From: Gnetum montanum
Taxonomy: Eukaryota > Streptophyta > Gnetopsida > Gnetales > Gnetaceae
Direction of reading: 5' to 3'
Assembly (NCBI GenBank): GCA_015680685.1
Contig: MNCI01026484.1
Coordinates: forward strand, 1,793 to 37,374
DNA length: 35,582 nucleotides
Shown here: one piece after another, positions 32,560 to 35,582 of the stretch
Layout of the letters: the number at the start of each line of letters is the position of its first letter
Position numbering within the stretch: the first letter of the stretch is position 1
Notes under the pieces: model-generated
Seen by the model: only the letters and a program-made list of their open reading frames with translations
What the model was told of the DNA's origin: nothing
The model's database searches: none
Made by a program: the position numbers and the translations under genes

Positions 32560-33515
32560 ATTTATTTTTCAGTTCTAGGTTTTAAGCACAACATTGTGAA
32601 GGTTTATTTCATCACCAATATCCTAGCATACTAATATTTGACATCCTAAGGCATTGGATTTAAAGGGATACTTTTCATATCTTTCCATAGTTTTCAAATA
32701 AGGAGTTGAAGCCCACAATTTTGCATACAACTCCAATCTCAAAAATCTAAAATTTGCGTAGACAATATTATGAGTAGAACATAGATGATGAAGTATTTCT
32801 AAAAGAGTGGACAAATTCAACTTTGAGTAGACACTAACAGTGCTCCTCAAAGATACATCTTGGCTAGGGCGAGTGGTGATATTGCAGTGGTACTTGGGAG
32901 CTATCAGTGACAACAATCCAAGCCCCTACATCTAAAAGAAAAAAGCCCTCTCTTGCATAGCATGGATGACATCACACACTAGCCAACTCACATACTAACC
33001 CATGGGAAAAACATAGGTAGTCAGTCCTACATGCCTAGGGGATAAGATGCCACCTAACACAAATGCTAGATTCTTTCAATTTAACTTAGATCACTTTGTA
33101 TGGCTAAATTAGAGATATTTGGCATGTGTGGTTTTTTTTATGTTTATGTTTCGTTTTAAATTATGTCTTAGTAAGAAAGGTGGGAGAGAGTGGAAAAGTT
33201 CCATGAGTCGTGATAATGATTAGTGAAATTATTTTCGCAGTGTAAGTCCTATTAGTTTGATTCCTACATGATTGTTTGGCAATCTCATTTGATTTCCATG
33301 ACTCCTACAATCTGAACACTTTTACATTTTCTACAAACAAGGGTGAGAGGCCTGCATGGAATTTGGAGCTAGTGGATGGAATTTCCTAAACATTACCTCA
33401 AAAAAAGAAAAGAAAAGAAAAAAACACTAAAAATGTAGAAAATTACATGATGCCTTGACATGGGGTTTCAAAGGTGTAAAGGATTGATTTGACATCCTAT
33501 ATAGCGATAAGTAAA
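32560..33515. other. Unassigned DNA
   Basis: No recognised element. A-rich runs with AAAAGAAAAG occur at about 33400-33425. A short segment at 33428-33456 resembles 33650-33678 in the foldback (AGAAAATTACATGATGC). Confidence 0.45.
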
Positions 33516-33518
33516 ACA

Positions 33519-34597
33519 ACTATATCCTTTTCATATTTTCAAGTTAGCTCTATAGCTTTTTACAATCTTCATTAAATTACAGTTTAAAAAAATTACGAAC
33601 CCCAAAATGCATAGTATAATTTGAGTTATTAGCTAATTTTTTTGACCTAACTAAAAATGCAGAAAATTACATGATGCACATTTTGGAGGTTATATCTTTC
33701 AAAATACAAAGAATCCCAATCTCAAATTTTATCTTTGTTCTACTCTATAATATCTTTCAGATCAAATTGGAAGCACTTAAAAATGTTATTTTATGACCAA
33801 GTTATGGTTTTATATCTCTCTGTTGTTTGGAATTGCATTAAATTTAGTAGTGTAGATTTGAAAGCTTGTATGTTTTAGCTTTATAATAGATCTTGATGTA
33901 ACATTTCATCTACATATTTTGATTGATTTTAGCTTCCAAATCACTTTAAAATAAAATTAAAAAAAGTTACAGAGTTATAGTTAGTTTACTATCAATCACT
34001 TTTTCTGTCCTTGTTTCAAGTTGATTCAAAACACAAAGATTCATGGCTTAATATATCTGTTTGTATGATAGATATTTTTGGTAGCTGTAGGTATGGCTTC
34101 TAAATCAACCCGAAACAAGAACAGAAAAAATGATTGATAGTAAGATACCATAACCTTTTCTTCTGATTTTAAAATGATTTAAAAAATAAAATCAACCAAA
34201 ATATGCAAATAAAATGTCAAATCAAGATTTGCTACAGGCCAGGAGATACAAGCTTTCAAATGCATGCTACCAAATTTAATGGAGTAGAGAGAAATAAAAC
34301 CATAACTCAGTCATAACATAAAATTATTAAGTACTTCCACTTGGATTGGAAAGATATTAGAAAGGATAATTAACAGATAAAATTTCTTATTGAAATTCTT
34401 TGTATTTTTGAAGATATAGCCTCATAAACATGCACCATGAAATTTTCTATATTTTCAAATAGGTCAAAAATTTCAGCTAATAGCTCAAATTATACTATAA
34501 AGTTCAAGGTGCTTTTTTTTTAAGTTGTAGAGAATTTTGTGAAGATTCTAGAAAGCTATAGATCACACCCTAACTCAAAAACATGAAAATTACATTG
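33519..34597. repeat. Imperfect foldback, about 500-bp arms with about 65-bp loop
   Basis: 33519-34030 matches the reverse complement of 34096-34597 along its length. Paired landmarks include AGTTATGGTTTTAT (33800 region with 34300), GAAAGCTTGTAT (33862 with 34247), TATTTTG.TTGATTTTA, ACTATCAATCA.TTTTTCTGT and CTTGTTTC..GTTGATT near the loop. Identity looks like 75-80 percent by eye. No N lies near it, so unlike the other inverted repeats here it is probably real. The transcript would form a long imperfect hairpin. No protein or TIR signature identifies it. Confidence 0.8.
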
Positions 34598-34900
34598 GCA
34601 TTTTATTGATTGCCATTTAATCTACCAAATTAATCCTCTACACCATTGAAACCTAGATAAGGAAAAGAAATTATAACCACACAAAATAGCATATCAAACA
34701 TCAAAATTTATACAATATACATGTGAAAAATAAAACCCAAATTTTCTCAAATCAAAATTCTTATAATTCTAACAAGATTTATGCAATTCTATATAAATCA
34801 ACCAATACCCAACCTTGCTAAATATGCACAAATCCAATGAACTGAAACAACAAAAATATATGTTAAGATTACTCACCTCAAATACACACAAAATCCCACA
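34598..34900. other. Unassigned AT-rich DNA
   Basis: No recognised element; AT-rich with short A runs. Confidence 0.45.
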
Positions 34901-34904
34901 CAAA

Positions 34905-35165
34905 AAGGGCAAACACTACAGCCAGCACAAAGAATGTTGTGCAATTGTTCATCTCATAGATTGTTTGGTTGCATGGCCTTCCTACCAAGATTGTATCAGA
35001 TTGTGACACCAAATTCACTTCTCAATTTTGGCATGTATTCATGGATAGCTTGGCCACTAGGTTGAATTTGAGTTCAGCCTATCATCCACAAATGGATAGG
35101 TAAGTTAAAAGGATCAACCAAGTGTTGAAGGATATTTTTAGTCTTGTGTTTTGTATTTTTTAGAT
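34905..35165 (+). pseudogene. Ty3/gypsy integrase core fragment, decayed
   Basis: One frame reads QLFIS, stop, IVWLHGLPTKIVSDCD, then TKFTSQFW and LSSAYHPQMDR, which is the middle of a Ty3/gypsy integrase core including the second catalytic Asp (SDCD). The usual region after AYHPQ, G-Q-x-E-R, here reads R-stop-V-K-R, so the catalytic Glu is lost. The frame stops at 35161-35163. RT and the rest of pol are missing upstream, so the copy is truncated on both sides. Confidence 0.8.
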
Positions 35166-35262
35166 AGCTGAAATAGTCTACGGTTGTTCATGAATCATGA
35201 TTCATTAGGCCTTGATATCACACCCGCGATATTGTGTACGTGATATCAGGTATGCGATATCA

Positions 35263-35361
35263 CAACCTAGCTCACAATATTAGATGCGCGACATCGTGAC
35301 TCTTGTGCGGGNCAGCCTAGCTCACAATATTAGATGCGCGACATCGTGACTCTTGTGCGGG
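35263..35361. repeat. Direct 49-bp duplication around the single N at 35312
   Basis: 35263-35311 and 35313-35361 are identical except for one base. An unmerged contig overlap is likelier than a tandem repeat. Confidence 0.9.
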
Positions 35362-35363
35362 CC

Positions 35364-35371
35364 TATAAATA
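35364..35371 (+). promoter_or_regulatory. LTR TATA box
   Basis: TATAAATA, about 170 bp before an AATAAA signal and downstream of repeated GATATC/ATATCGC motifs. Confidence 0.55.
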
Positions 35372-35538
35372 CACATGTAGGTGCAAGGAGTAAAGGAGGT
35401 CAATTTAGTGTTAGAGTAGAGTCTTTTTATCATTTTTCCTCTCAACCCTCTCTCCCAGTGCATGCTCACAGTGTGATGATTGTAATTGTACGACACCTTT
35501 ATTTGAGTGTGATGTACTTGGACACGCACATGACCGTA

Positions 35539-35544
35539 AATAAA
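35539..35544 (+). terminator. Poly(A) signal of the LTR
   Basis: AATAAA about 170 bp after the TATA box, a usual spacing for an LTR R region. Confidence 0.5.
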
Positions 35545-35582
35545 GATTGAGATTACTTCATCATTGTAGCATTCACATAGTT

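Larger units (their letters stand above)
35185..35582 (+). repeat. LTR of a Ty3/gypsy-type element (right end outside window)
   Basis: A promoter with short repeated ATATCGC-type motifs, a TATAAATA box (35364-35371), a transcribed leader rich in TCTC, and AATAAA (35539-35544) fit U3-R-U5. The start at TG 35185 is a guess. It includes a 49-bp artefactual duplication around N 35312. Its closeness to the integrase fragment implies an internal deletion. Confidence 0.5.

Noticed and set aside
32623-32916. 97-codon minus-strand frame as a retroelement fragment
   Set aside because: No conserved RT, RNase H or other motif could be read.
1-35582. CRISPR array, prokaryotic operon or phage system
   Set aside because: No spaced direct repeats or bacterial-type gene clusters; spliced genes and plant retroelements show a plant nuclear origin.

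Overview
The window looks like nuclear DNA of a seed plant with a large, repeat-rich genome. It is AT-rich and mostly CpG-poor. It holds plant-type LTR retrotransposons of both superfamilies, an L1-type LINE remnant, a decayed hAT transposase with a BED finger, tRNA-derived SINE-like copies, and one set of spliced host-gene exons. A gymnosperm would fit the long stretches of decayed, low-copy repeat, but that is inference and I cannot name the species. No prokaryotic operon, CRISPR array, rRNA or intact tRNA gene is visible.

Layout. 1-2690 is anonymous AT-rich DNA with a GA microsatellite. 2693-5945 is a decayed hAT transposase gene on the + strand, interrupted by a small contig that appears to be placed backwards. 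5950-7800 is unassigned. 7800-9130 is a CpG-retaining island with unidentified open frames. 10552-11155 holds three tRNA-derived SINE-like copies. 11220 to about 17690 is a minus-strand LTR element that carries only a decayed gag (TR-GAG-like), with a tRNA-Asp-type primer site. 17450-19685 is an exact 834-bp inverted duplication around a 219-N gap, almost certainly an assembly error. 19690-20215 is a remnant of a related LTR. 21330-22720 is a LINE reverse-transcriptase relic. 23614-24113 carries three more SINE-like copies.

The most informative part is 24543-31941. Six candidate exons of an unrecognised host gene lie on the minus strand with good splice signals and consistent phase. A Ty1/copia element (25481-30071, TSD CATTA, 1265-codon open frame) sits inside one of those exons or, on an alternative reading, 19 bp upstream of its acceptor. 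The copia gag-pol frame is open through gag, protease, integrase, RT and RNase H, but its first 24 or so codons carry a stop and a 1-nt deletion.

The right end has a probable copia solo LTR (about 32130-32546), a 1.1-kb imperfect foldback (33519-34597), and a Ty3/gypsy integrase fragment followed by an LTR promoter and poly(A) region that runs to the window edge.

Six single-N junctions (2959, 3185, 12197, 19686, 22719, 35312) and one 219-N gap mark contig joins. Three joins have 39-49 bp duplicated directly on both sides and two sets have inverted overlaps, so repeats touching an N should not be read as biology. I found no convincing new biological system. The candidates worth testing are the disrupted host gene, the foldback locus, the gag-only element and the CpG-rich island.
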